From the NCBI GenBank assembly GCA_045604985.1, contig JAZUPD010000067.1:1-13223 (forward strand): 13,223 nt of DNA, in the 5' to 3' direction. This document shows, one piece after another, positions 1 through 6,184 of this stretch. Position 1 is the first letter of the stretch. Each line of letters begins with the position of its first letter. The position numbers and the translations under genes were made by a program. The notes below the pieces were generated by a model. That model saw nothing but the letters and a program-made list of their open reading frames with translations. It did no database searches and was not told the origin of the DNA. This stretch comes from SIG710 sp045604985 (lineage in GTDB: Bacteria; Bacillota; Clostridia; Oscillospirales; CAG-272).

Positions 1-169
1 ATAATAATTAACAAACCTCCTCAAACAATAAACAAACCACAATCCCCAAAATTGATCTCATTACTATCACTGCCGTGCTTTTTGTTTACCAAAAACAAAT
101 TTTGTGCATCTTCAACAGTAAAAAAAGACTTTTTTAATATAATTTATACCATAAAAATTTTAAAACCCC

Positions 170-198
170 TTGACAAACGCAGAAAAACATGGTATCAT
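170..198 (+). promoter_or_regulatory. Sigma-A promoter of the amino-acid ABC operon
   Basis: A perfect -35 box TTGACA at 170-175 is followed, after exactly 17 bases, by the -10 box TATCAT at 193-198, which carries an extended -10 TG at 190-191. Transcription would start near 205, giving a leader of about 68 bases before the lipoprotein gene. The DNA upstream is AT-rich. Confidence 0.85.
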
Positions 199-257
199 AT
201 TATCGCTTTAGCAGGATGAAGCGATTTTGTCCTGAAAACAAAAAACTATTAAATTTT

Positions 258-263
258 GAGGAG
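258..263 (+). promoter_or_regulatory. Ribosome binding site deciding the start of the binding-protein gene
   Basis: GAGGAG lies 9 bases before the ATG at 273. The frame is open further upstream from an ATG at 189, but that codon lies inside the promoter, upstream of the predicted transcription start, and has no ribosome site. The lipoprotein signal peptide also begins exactly at 273. Confidence 0.85.
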
Positions 264-272
264 ATTTTTATT

Positions 273-1145
273 ATGAAAAAACTCGTTTCACTAACTCTTG
301 CATTTGTTATGTGCCTCTTCTGCCTCACTGCTTGTGGCGGAAATGGCGATGCCGATGTTAATAATACAACAGGTTCCGATTCTGTTGCAGATACCGCTAA
401 TGAAACACCCTCAGTTGTAGAAGATGTTGCTTATCTTACCGCTCAGGGCAAAATGATCGTTGGTATTACATACCTTGAGCCCTTGGATTTCCAGGATGCT
501 GATGGAAATTGGATCGGTTTTGATGCAGAGCTTGCAGCAGCAGTTGCAGAAAAGCTCGGTGTCGAGGTCGTTTTCCAGGAAATTTCTTGGGAAGCTAAGG
601 AAGCGGAACTTGCTGCAAAGCATATCGACTGCATCTGGAACGGTCTTACAATCACCCCTGCTCGTCAGGAAGAGATGAGCATTTCTAAGCCTTATATGAA
701 GAATAAGCAGATTGTCGTCGTTCGCACAGATGATGTTGGTAACTATTCCGATGTAAATTCACTTGCGGGCAAGGTTATCGCTGCTGAGGCAGGCTCTGCA
801 GGGGAGGAGATAGTTCTTGGTAATATTTCCGATGCCGTTTATGTTGAAAAGAGCATTCAGCTCGATGCACTTACAGAGGTTAAGGCTCTCACAAGTGATG
901 CTGCTGTTATCGACTATGTGATGGCTAACTACCTTATCAATAAAGAAGGCAGCGATTTCGCTGACCTCACTATCCTTGATATGGCCCTTTCTGATGATGA
1001 ATATTACGGAATTGCTTTCCGCAAGGGAAGTGACCTTACCGAAAAGGTAAATGGTATTCTTGCGGAGCTTGAGGCTGACGGTACGATAGCTGCGATCGCT
1101 GAAAAATATGCTCTTACCGATGCTATCCTGAGCATAGCAGGCTAA
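273..1145 (+). CDS. Amino-acid ABC transporter substrate-binding lipoprotein (SBP family 3)
   Basis: This 290-residue protein is the extracellular solute receptor of an ABC importer for a polar amino acid; the exact ligand cannot be read from the sequence. The N-terminus is a lipoprotein signal: MKK, a hydrophobic core, then a lipobox LTAC with the lipidated cysteine at residue 21, followed by a Gly/Asp/Asn/Thr-rich flexible linker to about residue 50. The mature domain has family-3 features: a first strand KMIVGITYLEPLDF, then GFDAELAAAVAEKLG, and a middle motif near NGLTITPARQEEMSISKPY typical of polar amino-acid receptors. The start was moved to 273 because of the ribosome site and lipoprotein signal. 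It leads the operon with its permease and ATPase. Confidence is high for the family and low for the ligand. Confidence 0.93.
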   Translation: MKKLVSLTLAFVMCLFCLTACGGNGDADVNNTTGSDSVADTANETPSVVEDVAYLTAQGKMIVGITYLEPLDFQDADGNWIGFDAELAAAVAEKLGVEVVFQEISWEAKEAELAAKHIDCIWNGLTITPARQEEMSISKPYMKNKQIVVVRTDDVGNYSDVNSLAGKVIAAEAGSAGEEIVLGNISDAVYVEKSIQLDALTEVKALTSDAAVIDYVMANYLINKEGSDFADLTILDMALSDDEYYGIAFRKGSDLTEKVNGILAELEADGTIAAIAEKYALTDAILSIAG

Positions 1146-1188
1146 TTTTTGAGATTCTCTTTTTCATATAGATCCAATCCTCTTAAGA

Positions 1189-1221
1189 CATGGACATGCG
1201 CCGAGAGGCGTATGCTCCATG
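1189..1221 (+). other. Intercistronic RNA hairpin between binding protein and permease
   Basis: CATGGA plus CATGCGCC (1189-1202) pairs with GGCGTATG (1207-1214) and TCCATG (1216-1221) around a GAGA tetraloop, giving 14 pairs with one G-U wobble and a single bulged C at 1215. No run of T follows, so it is unlikely to be a full terminator. Hairpins in this position in ABC operons are known to protect the upstream binding-protein mRNA from 3' decay and raise its level over the membrane subunits; that role here is inferred. Confidence 0.75.
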
Positions 1222-1250
1222 CCTTTCGAGCATTAATTGGGGATTTTTTC

Positions 1251-1257
1251 GGAAGGA
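1251..1257 (+). promoter_or_regulatory. Ribosome binding site deciding the permease start
   Basis: GGAAGGA at 1251-1257 sits 9 bases upstream of the ATG at 1267. The frame is open from a TTG at 1237, but no ribosome site precedes that codon, and the site at 1251 lies inside the extension. Confidence 0.75.
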
Positions 1258-1266
1258 AAATTTTTT

Positions 1267-2004
1267 ATGTTTATATCGCTTGGTCAGTGGTTTACGGCAG
1301 AGCTTCCCGCTATTTGGGATAGATTTGTAAAGGCATTTTTGCCCGACACCATGGAGGAGTTTAAAATCATAGCCGAGAGCCTTTGGGGCGGATTTTTGAC
1401 GACCCTTGAGCTTTTTGTAATGACGCTTCTTTTTGCTTTGCCCCTGGGACTTATCATCAGCTTTGGCTCAATGAGCAAATTTAAACCACTGAAATATTTT
1501 ACAAAGGTGATAGTTTGGATCGTTCGCGGAACACCGCTTATGCTTCAAATATTCATAGTGTTCTTTATTCCCGGAATAGTCTTTAATAATCCGATCTTCA
1601 AGCAGGACAGATTTCTTGCGGCGCTTATCACATTCGTTATTAACTATGCTTGCTATTTTTCAGAGATATACCGAGGCGGAATAGAGTCCATATCTGTAGG
1701 ACAATATGAGGCGGGGCAGGTTCTTGGCATGACAAAGGCGCAGACTTTTTTTCATGTGGTGCTTTTGCAGGTTGTCAAGAGAATTCTTGCGCCTATCAGT
1801 AATGAGGTCATAACTCTCGTTAAGGATACCTCTCTTGTGCGAGTAATTTCGGTAATTGAGATCATCAAGGTCGCAGAGAGATTTTCCAGCCAAGGACTTC
1901 TTTGGCCGCTGTTCTTCACAAGCGTATATTATCTCGTTTTCAACGGACTTCTGACACTTCTCTTCGGATATATCGAAAAGAAGCTCAGCTATTTTAGGGC
2001 ATAA
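1267..2004 (+). CDS. Amino-acid ABC transporter permease (HisM/GlnP-type)
   Basis: A 245-residue integral membrane protein forming the transmembrane channel of the importer. The family signature WIVRGTPLMLQIFIVFF lies at residues 84-100. The EAA loop that docks onto the ATPase is at about 147-168 (YEAGQVLGMTKAQTFFHVVL). Hydrophobic segments fall near residues 45-68, 82-106, 117-135 and at the C-terminal end. An N-terminal stretch of about 40 residues precedes the first clear membrane segment. Only one permease gene is present, so the channel is probably a homodimer. The gap to the binding protein is 121 bases and holds the hairpin; the gap to the ATPase is only 12 bases. A longer form from TTG at 1237 (10 more residues) is possible but less likely. 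Confidence 0.93.
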   Translation: MFISLGQWFTAELPAIWDRFVKAFLPDTMEEFKIIAESLWGGFLTTLELFVMTLLFALPLGLIISFGSMSKFKPLKYFTKVIVWIVRGTPLMLQIFIVFFIPGIVFNNPIFKQDRFLAALITFVINYACYFSEIYRGGIESISVGQYEAGQVLGMTKAQTFFHVVLLQVVKRILAPISNEVITLVKDTSLVRVISVIEIIKVAERFSSQGLLWPLFFTSVYYLVFNGLLTLLFGYIEKKLSYFRA

Positions 2005-2016
2005 GGGGGCCGGAGT

Positions 2017-2814
2017 ATGGATTTACTTAAAGTAGAAGGTATAAAAAAGAGTTTTGGTCGCACCAGTGTCCTGAAGGGGATTGATTTTTCTCTACATAAA
2101 GGCGAGGTCCTTGCCATAATCGGATCTTCGGGAAGCGGAAAAACTACGCTTCTTCGCTGTCTCAACTTTCTTGAAACGCCCGACGAGGGTAAGATCACAG
2201 TTGCGGATCATGTTGTATTCAATTCTGAGGAAAAAAAACGAAAAAGTGCAAGGGAGAAAAGGGAAAATCAGCTTAAATTCGGCTTGGTTTTTCAGTCATT
2301 TAACCTTTTTCCGCAATATACGGTACATAAAAATATAACGCTTCCCGCAGTGCTAGCACTTAAAAAGCAAGCGAGAAAGGATAAGCTTTCGGCATCTGAA
2401 AAAAACGAGGCGATTGCACGGATAGAAAAAAAGGCAGACGAGCTTCTTGATAGGATGGGACTAAGCGAGAAGAAGTACTCCTATCCCTGTCAACTTTCAG
2501 GAGGACAGTGCCAGCGAGTTGCCATAGCAAGAGCACTTGCCCTGGACCCTGAAATACTGTGCTTTGACGAGCCGACCAGCGCCCTTGATCCCGAGCTTAC
2601 GGGTGAGGTGTTGCGTGCGATAAAGGCACTTAAGGGGAATGACCATACTATGGTGATAGTTACCCACGAGATGGATTTTGCAAGAAACGTTGCTGATAAG
2701 GTCATGTTTATGGCCGACGGTATAATTGAAGAGGTAGGAACTCCCGATGAGATTTTTGGAGCACCGAAAAGCGCAAAGCTCTGTGCATTTTTGCAAAAGG
2801 ATAATGATATTTAA
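2017..2814 (+). CDS. Amino-acid ABC transporter ATP-binding protein (GlnQ-type)
   Basis: This 265-residue cytoplasmic ATPase powers the importer. All nucleotide-binding motifs are intact: Walker A GSSGSGKTT (36-44), Q-loop Gln93 in VFQSFNLFPQ, signature LSGGQ (160-164) followed by CQRVAIARAL, Walker B ILCFDE (180-185) with catalytic Glu185, D-loop SALD (188-191) and switch His217 in VTHEMDFARN. It is longer than the roughly 240 residues usual for GlnQ because of two Lys/Glu/Arg-rich stretches at about 69-87 and 116-141. The ribosome site GGAG (2012-2015) is only one base from the start, but a GGGGG run at 2005-2009 gives a better spacing. It is the last gene of the operon and is followed 5 bases later by the terminator stem. 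Confidence 0.95.
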   Translation: MDLLKVEGIKKSFGRTSVLKGIDFSLHKGEVLAIIGSSGSGKTTLLRCLNFLETPDEGKITVADHVVFNSEEKKRKSAREKRENQLKFGLVFQSFNLFPQYTVHKNITLPAVLALKKQARKDKLSASEKNEAIARIEKKADELLDRMGLSEKKYSYPCQLSGGQCQRVAIARALALDPEILCFDEPTSALDPELTGEVLRAIKALKGNDHTMVIVTHEMDFARNVADKVMFMADGIIEEVGTPDEIFGAPKSAKLCAFLQKDNDI

Positions 2815-2819
2815 AAAGA

Positions 2820-2850
2820 GGCTGACACATCGCACGGTGTGTCAGCCTTT
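2820..2850. terminator. Bidirectional Rho-independent terminator
   Basis: GGCTGACACA (2820-2829) pairs perfectly with TGTGTCAGCC (2838-2847) around an 8-base loop. On the + strand a short TTTGATTT tail ends the ABC operon. On the minus strand the stem is followed by TCTTTTT (complement of 2813-2819), a better U-tract, which would end the convergent spoVM-like transcript. Confidence 0.85.
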
Positions 2851-2928
2851 GATTTGTAAATATGAATTTGTTGAGAAGTTTGTGAAGACGTTTCCATAAA
2901 GCTTTGGCGGAAAATCCTTGACAATTTC

Positions 2929-3009
2929 TTATTTGTCTTTTTTCCCCTTCCAAATTTTTTTGATAATCGCAGCGAGAAATGATGGCGGGCGGACGACAAA
3001 AATCTTCAT
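2929..3009 (-). CDS. spoVM: SpoVM-like sporulation microprotein, 26 residues
   Basis: Reading the minus strand from ATG at 3009 to TAA at 2931-2929 gives exactly 26 residues, beginning MKIFVVRPPSFLAA and ending in a Lys-rich tail (WKGKKDK). B. subtilis SpoVM is also 26 residues and, as I recall, begins MKFYTIKLPKFLGG. Met1, Lys2, Pro9, Phe11, Leu12 and Ile15 coincide, most other positions are conservative, and Pro9 is known to matter for function there. SpoVM is an amphipathic helix that binds the convex forespore membrane, anchors the coat ATPase SpoIVA and is also an FtsH substrate. A strong ribosome site lies 7 bases upstream and a good U-tract terminator lies about 80 bases downstream. 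I could not find a convincing sigma-E promoter. It is convergent with the ABC operon and divergent from the GHMP-kinase operon. The main alternative is a chance small frame, made unlikely by the joint match in length, motif and ribosome site. Confidence 0.87.
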   Translation of the reverse strand: MKIFVVRPPSFLAAIIKKIWKGKKDK

Positions 3010-3016
3010 ATGTAAG

Positions 3017-3023
3017 CTCCTCC
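3017..3023 (-). promoter_or_regulatory. Strong ribosome binding site of the spoVM-like gene
   Basis: On the minus strand GGAGGAG (complement of 3023-3017) is followed by a 7-base spacer CTTACAT and then ATG at 3009. This near-ideal site is the main evidence, with the peptide itself, that the 26-codon frame is translated. Confidence 0.85.
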
Positions 3024-3123
3024 ATAAAAAATTCCAAGAGTTTCTTTATCAGTATATTCCGTTTCTTTTTCCTCTGTGATGGCAAACTTACAAAAAATTC
3101 ATAGATTAGTTATTTAAAAACAG

Positions 3124-3152
3124 TTGTCATAAAGCAAAAAATATGTTACAAT
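3124..3152 (+). promoter_or_regulatory. Sigma-A promoter of the galK-like to anti-sigma operon
   Basis: TTGTCA (3124-3129) and TACAAT (3147-3152) each match consensus in five of six positions and are spaced by 17 bases, with an extended -10 TG at 3144-3145. Transcription would start near 3159, giving a leader of about 35 bases with AAAGGA (3180-3185) as ribosome site before the ATG at 3194. Confidence 0.82.
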
Positions 3153-3193
3153 ATAAGATATGAAATTTTATTCAATGTAAAAGGATATATAAA

Positions 3194-4477
3194 ATGAAAA
3201 AAAACGAGCTTATAAAGGCAATAAATGATGGTTCTGCAGACGAGATGCTTCTTGCCCTTTACGGTGCTGAGGATGTTTCTGCGCAGAAGCGTCGATATAT
3301 AAAGGCACTCGAAAACTTTGCACAGCTTTACGGCGAAGACAGAGAAGTCAGCGCATATTCGGTCGCAGGAAGAACTGAGATCGCAGGAAATCACACCGAC
3401 CACAATTGCGGAAAGGTAGTTGCGGGCTCTCTAAATCTTGATATCATCGCTATCGCTTCGCCAAGAGAAGATTCTGTCATTCGCGTAAAGAGCGAGGGGT
3501 TTGACGAGGATATCGTTGATTTCGGAATTTATAACTCTCCCGATGCTACAAAATTCACTACGTCTGCTTCAATAATTGCGGGTATGTGTGCGGGAATGAA
3601 GAAAAACGGTTACAGCATCGGCGGCTTTGATGCTTATACTACCTCAAATGTGCTTAAGGGCTCGGGTATTTCCTCTTCGGCGGCATTCGAGGATATGATC
3701 GGAAATATCCTTAATCATATTTATAACGACGGCAAGGTAGATAATGTTGAGATTGCAAAGCTCTCCCAATATGCGGAAAATGTTTTCTTTGGTAAGCCAT
3801 GCGGACTTATGGATCAGGTTGCTTGTGCTGCCGGCGGTGTCGTGAGTATTGATTTTGCAGATCCTGCTTCTCCCGTTATCGAGAAGATAGATTTTGATTT
3901 GTGTGGGGCGGGATATAATCTTTGCATTGTCAATACGGGCGGCAATCATGCGGATCTGGGCGAGGATTATGCTTCTGTGCCTTCGGAAATGAAGTCGGTT
4001 GCGGCATATTTTGGCAAAAAGACACTTAGAGAGACAGACGAGGCGGATGTTGTTGCGGCGATACCTGCTCTGCGCAAAACGTGTGGCGACAGAGCAATTA
4101 TGCGTGCCCTTCATTTCTTTGAGGAGAACAGAAGGATTGAGATAATAAAGGCAGCTCTGAAAAATGGTGACGTTGATGGTTTTTTTGGTGGTATCATGGC
4201 ATCGGGCCGCTCCAGCTTTTGCTATCTGCAGAATGTATTTACCACAAAAAATGTTCACGAGCAGGGAATCTCGCTGGCACTTTGCCTTGCAGACAAATAT
4301 CTTGCGGACAAAAAGGCGGCATTTCGTGTTCACGGAGGTGGCTTTGCCGGAACAATTCAGGCGTTTGTTCCGTCACAGGAAGCTGAAGGTTTCAGACACT
4401 ATATGGAAAGTGTTTTTGGCGAGGGCAATTGTCTTATTCTTCGAATCAGACCCTATGGAGCAGTTAAAGTAATATGA
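3194..4477 (+). CDS. Galactokinase-family GHMP sugar kinase, substrate uncertain
   Basis: A 427-residue cytoplasmic kinase of the GHMP superfamily, expected to phosphorylate C1 of galactose or a related sugar with ATP. Signature regions are all visible: GRTEIAGNHTDHN (59-71) in place of the usual GRVNLIGEHTDYN, the phosphate loop GSGISSSAA (156-164), catalytic Asp207 in CGLMDQ, NTGGNH from residue 247, and the glycine motif HGGGFAG (380-386). The length exceeds the usual 380-400 because of an N-terminal extension of about 50 residues. At the sugar pocket the normal Glu is Asn66 and the normal Tyr is His70, so the acceptor may not be plain galactose. No galT, galE or lacZ lies nearby, which weakens a Leloir-pathway role. 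It is the first gene after a good promoter and overlaps the next gene by an ATGA. Confidence is high for the family and moderate for galactokinase activity. Confidence 0.85.
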   Translation: MKKNELIKAINDGSADEMLLALYGAEDVSAQKRRYIKALENFAQLYGEDREVSAYSVAGRTEIAGNHTDHNCGKVVAGSLNLDIIAIASPREDSVIRVKSEGFDEDIVDFGIYNSPDATKFTTSASIIAGMCAGMKKNGYSIGGFDAYTTSNVLKGSGISSSAAFEDMIGNILNHIYNDGKVDNVEIAKLSQYAENVFFGKPCGLMDQVACAAGGVVSIDFADPASPVIEKIDFDLCGAGYNLCIVNTGGNHADLGEDYASVPSEMKSVAAYFGKKTLRETDEADVVAAIPALRKTCGDRAIMRALHFFEENRRIEIIKAALKNGDVDGFFGGIMASGRSSFCYLQNVFTTKNVHEQGISLALCLADKYLADKKAAFRVHGGGFAGTIQAFVPSQEAEGFRHYMESVFGEGNCLILRIRPYGAVKVI

Positions 4478-4905
4478 AAAAAAGAAACGAGAAAAAAACA
4501 GGTACGGATATTGTGGTAAAAAAGGAGAAGAAAAAGCCTAATATCACCATGATATTGCTTTTGGCATTTAATACTGCGGTCGTTTTCGGTTTTTACCGCT
4601 ATATGCTTAATTTTCGTTATTTTGAAATTGTTCTTATTTCATATATGACGATCCTTGCCGTGCTTGTTCTAACCTATGTTACATATAACAAGGGTTTTTC
4701 GAGAAGCGGCATAACTGCCGAGATGCTTCCCGATAGCATGACGGAAGAGGAAAAGACCGCCTTTATAGAGGACGCAGAGTGCCGAAGGAAAAAATCCAAA
4801 TGGATGATAGCATTTATTTTCCCTTTTGTTTTTACCTTTGCCATCGACGCTTTTTCATGGTTTGTCGAGGACAATATTATTTCAATATTAGAGGGACTAA
4901 CATGA
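4474..4905 (+). CDS. Small three-helix membrane protein of unknown function
   Basis: I do not recognise a named family. The 143 residues begin with a very Lys-rich cytoplasmic head (1-22), followed by hydrophobic segments at about 24-43, 50-70 and 110-130. The loop between segments two and three (about 73-109) contains SGITAEMLPDSMTEEEK and an Arg/Lys cluster just before the third helix. By the positive-inside rule the N-terminus and this loop are both cytoplasmic, which leaves the short C-terminus outside. Its ATG overlaps the stop of the kinase gene (ATGA at 4474-4477) and its own stop overlaps the walJ-like start (4902-4905), so its translation is coupled to both neighbours. Position next to walJ and rlmH hints at an envelope or housekeeping role, but no function can be assigned. 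Confidence 0.85.
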   Translation: MKKRNEKKTGTDIVVKKEKKKPNITMILLLAFNTAVVFGFYRYMLNFRYFEIVLISYMTILAVLVLTYVTYNKGFSRSGITAEMLPDSMTEEEKTAFIEDAECRRKKSKWMIAFIFPFVFTFAIDAFSWFVEDNIISILEGLT

Positions 4906-5693
4906 ATTCTGTATATACGTTATATTCCGGTTCGAGTGGAAATTCGGTCTATTTTAACCTTTGCGGACACGAATTTCTCATTGACGCCGGCAAAAGTGCA
5001 AGAACTCTTTGCCGTGCGCTTCAGGATATAGGCTCGGATATTTCAGGCATTGAGGCGATCTTTATAACTCACGAGCATACAGACCACATAGGAGCGCTCG
5101 AGGTGCTTACAAAAAAGCATCATATTCCCGTGCATGTTTGCACAAGGTCTGCCACAAAGCTCAAGACACTGGTGGGTGATGGGCTTAGAAGTTGTATAAA
5201 TGAGCATCCCCCCATTTTTAGCGTTTCGCTGGGGGAGGTTGAGATAAAATCCTTTGTGACTCCTCATGACAGTATGGGAAGCGTGGGATACCGTATCGAA
5301 TACAGCGAAGAGAGAGACGGGGTGATATCAAAGGGTGCTATAGGTCTTGCCACAGATATCGGTCATATAAATGACAGCATAAGAGAAGGCCTTATGGGAT
5401 GCCGAGATATTATTATCGAATCGAATCACGATCTTGAAATGCTCATGTGCGGGCCCTACCCCGAGCATCTTAAAATGAGGATAATGTCGGAGATAGGACA
5501 TCTTTCAAATAGTGATTGTGCGGCTTTTGCGGCAGAACTCTGCGAAAATGGAACGAAAAATCTGCTTTTGGCGCATCTCAGTCAGGAGAATAACGATCCT
5601 TCGCTTGCACTTGCCGAGGTAAAAGCGTCTGTTGCGGATGAAGGCGTACGTATTGCGATTGCAGACAGAGAAAATCCTGTGAGGCTGATATAA
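4902..5693 (+). CDS. walJ: MBL-fold metallo-hydrolase, WalJ/YycJ family
   Basis: A 263-residue cytoplasmic metallo-beta-lactamase-fold protein. The opening YSGSSGNSVYF is typical of the WalJ (YycJ) group, Asp28 sits in the LIDAGKS strand, and the metal site HEHTDH lies at 57-62. Later ligand strands include TPHDSMGSVGY, LATDIGH, the IESNHD segment and LLLAHLSQENN near the C-terminus. WalJ has been linked to co-ordinating cell division or wall metabolism with replication, with nuclease-type activity proposed; the reaction is not settled. The start at 4902 is chosen over an in-frame ATG at 4779 because GAGGGA (4891-4896) lies 5 bases upstream and the earlier frame lies inside the preceding gene. 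The walR/walK two-component genes usual near this gene in bacilli are absent, but rlmH follows after one base, as in the wal region of some Firmicutes. Confidence 0.92.
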   Translation: MNSVYTLYSGSSGNSVYFNLCGHEFLIDAGKSARTLCRALQDIGSDISGIEAIFITHEHTDHIGALEVLTKKHHIPVHVCTRSATKLKTLVGDGLRSCINEHPPIFSVSLGEVEIKSFVTPHDSMGSVGYRIEYSEERDGVISKGAIGLATDIGHINDSIREGLMGCRDIIIESNHDLEMLMCGPYPEHLKMRIMSEIGHLSNSDCAAFAAELCENGTKNLLLAHLSQENNDPSLALAEVKASVADEGVRIAIADRENPVRLI

Positions 5694-5694
5694 A

Positions 5695-6174
5695 ATGATA
5701 AATATAAAGCTAATTACGGTGGGAAATCTTAAAGAAGGATATCTTAAAGAAGCGGAGGCGGAATACGTAAAACGGCTCAGTGCCTTTTGTCGCTTTGAGA
5801 GCATTCAGCTAAAGGAAGTGAAGCTTCCCGACACACCATCGCAGAGCGAGATAGAACAGGTTCTTTTGGCAGAGGGAAAAAGCATACTTTCCGCAATGAG
5901 TCAGAGGTCTTATAAGATAGCAATGTGCGTTGAGGGAAAGCAGCTCCCATCCGAGGGGCTTGCCGCCCTTATTGACGGAGCAACGTCACGGCATAGTGAG
6001 ATATGCTTTGTGATCGGATCATCTCACGGGCTTCATGAAAGTGTAAAGAAAATTTGCGATTACCGTCTTTCGGTGTCTCAGCTTACTTTTCCCCATCAGC
6101 TTATGCGAATTATACTGCTCGAAGCGGTCTATCGGGGGTTCAACATCATAAAGGGAACGAAATATCACAAATAA
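5695..6174 (+). CDS. rlmH: 23S rRNA (pseudouridine1915-N3)-methyltransferase RlmH
   Basis: This 159-residue SPOUT-class enzyme uses S-adenosylmethionine to methylate pseudouridine 1915 in helix 69 of 23S rRNA on the assembled 70S ribosome. Length and ends fit exactly: an N-terminal IKLITVGNLKEGYLKEAEAEY, the cofactor-loop segment FVIGSSHGL (105-113), and the conserved C-terminal knot region with LTFPHQL (130-136), EAVYRGFNII and the terminal YHK. In the cofactor loop the usual GG is GS, a mild change. It begins one base after the walJ stop; GTGAGG upstream is a weak, distant ribosome site, so translational coupling to walJ is likely. In S. aureus the 3' end of this gene is the SCCmec attachment site, but here the operon simply continues with no inserted element. 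Confidence 0.96.
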   Translation: MINIKLITVGNLKEGYLKEAEAEYVKRLSAFCRFESIQLKEVKLPDTPSQSEIEQVLLAEGKSILSAMSQRSYKIAMCVEGKQLPSEGLAALIDGATSRHSEICFVIGSSHGLHESVKKICDYRLSVSQLTFPHQLMRIILLEAVYRGFNIIKGTKYHK

Positions 6175-6184
6175 CGGAGGTATT

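Noticed and set aside
16..22. Minus-strand GAGGAGG near the left edge as a ribosome site of a divergent gene
   Set aside because: No start codon occurs at a suitable distance inside the window; ATG could only lie 15 or more bases away, beyond the edge.
202..234. Alternative hairpins in the leader of the ABC operon (ATCGCTT/AAGCGAT and CAGGA/TCCTG)
   Set aside because: The predicted transcription start near 205 removes part of the first stem, and the second has only 5 pairs with a 13-base loop; no terminator follows.
2708..3085. Minus-strand 125-codon frame across the gap after the ABC operon
   Set aside because: It runs through the terminator and into the ATPase gene, and competes with the 26-codon SpoVM-like frame that has the matching ribosome site and family pattern.
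3026..3120. Sigma-E promoter for the spoVM-like gene
   Set aside because: An AATATACT element on the minus strand near 3051-3058 resembles a -10, but no matching -35 is found 13-15 bases upstream, so I do not call it.
3644..4333. Minus-strand open frame of 229 codons opposite the GHMP kinase
   Set aside because: It overlaps well-conserved kinase motifs on the other strand and shows no domain or ribosome site.
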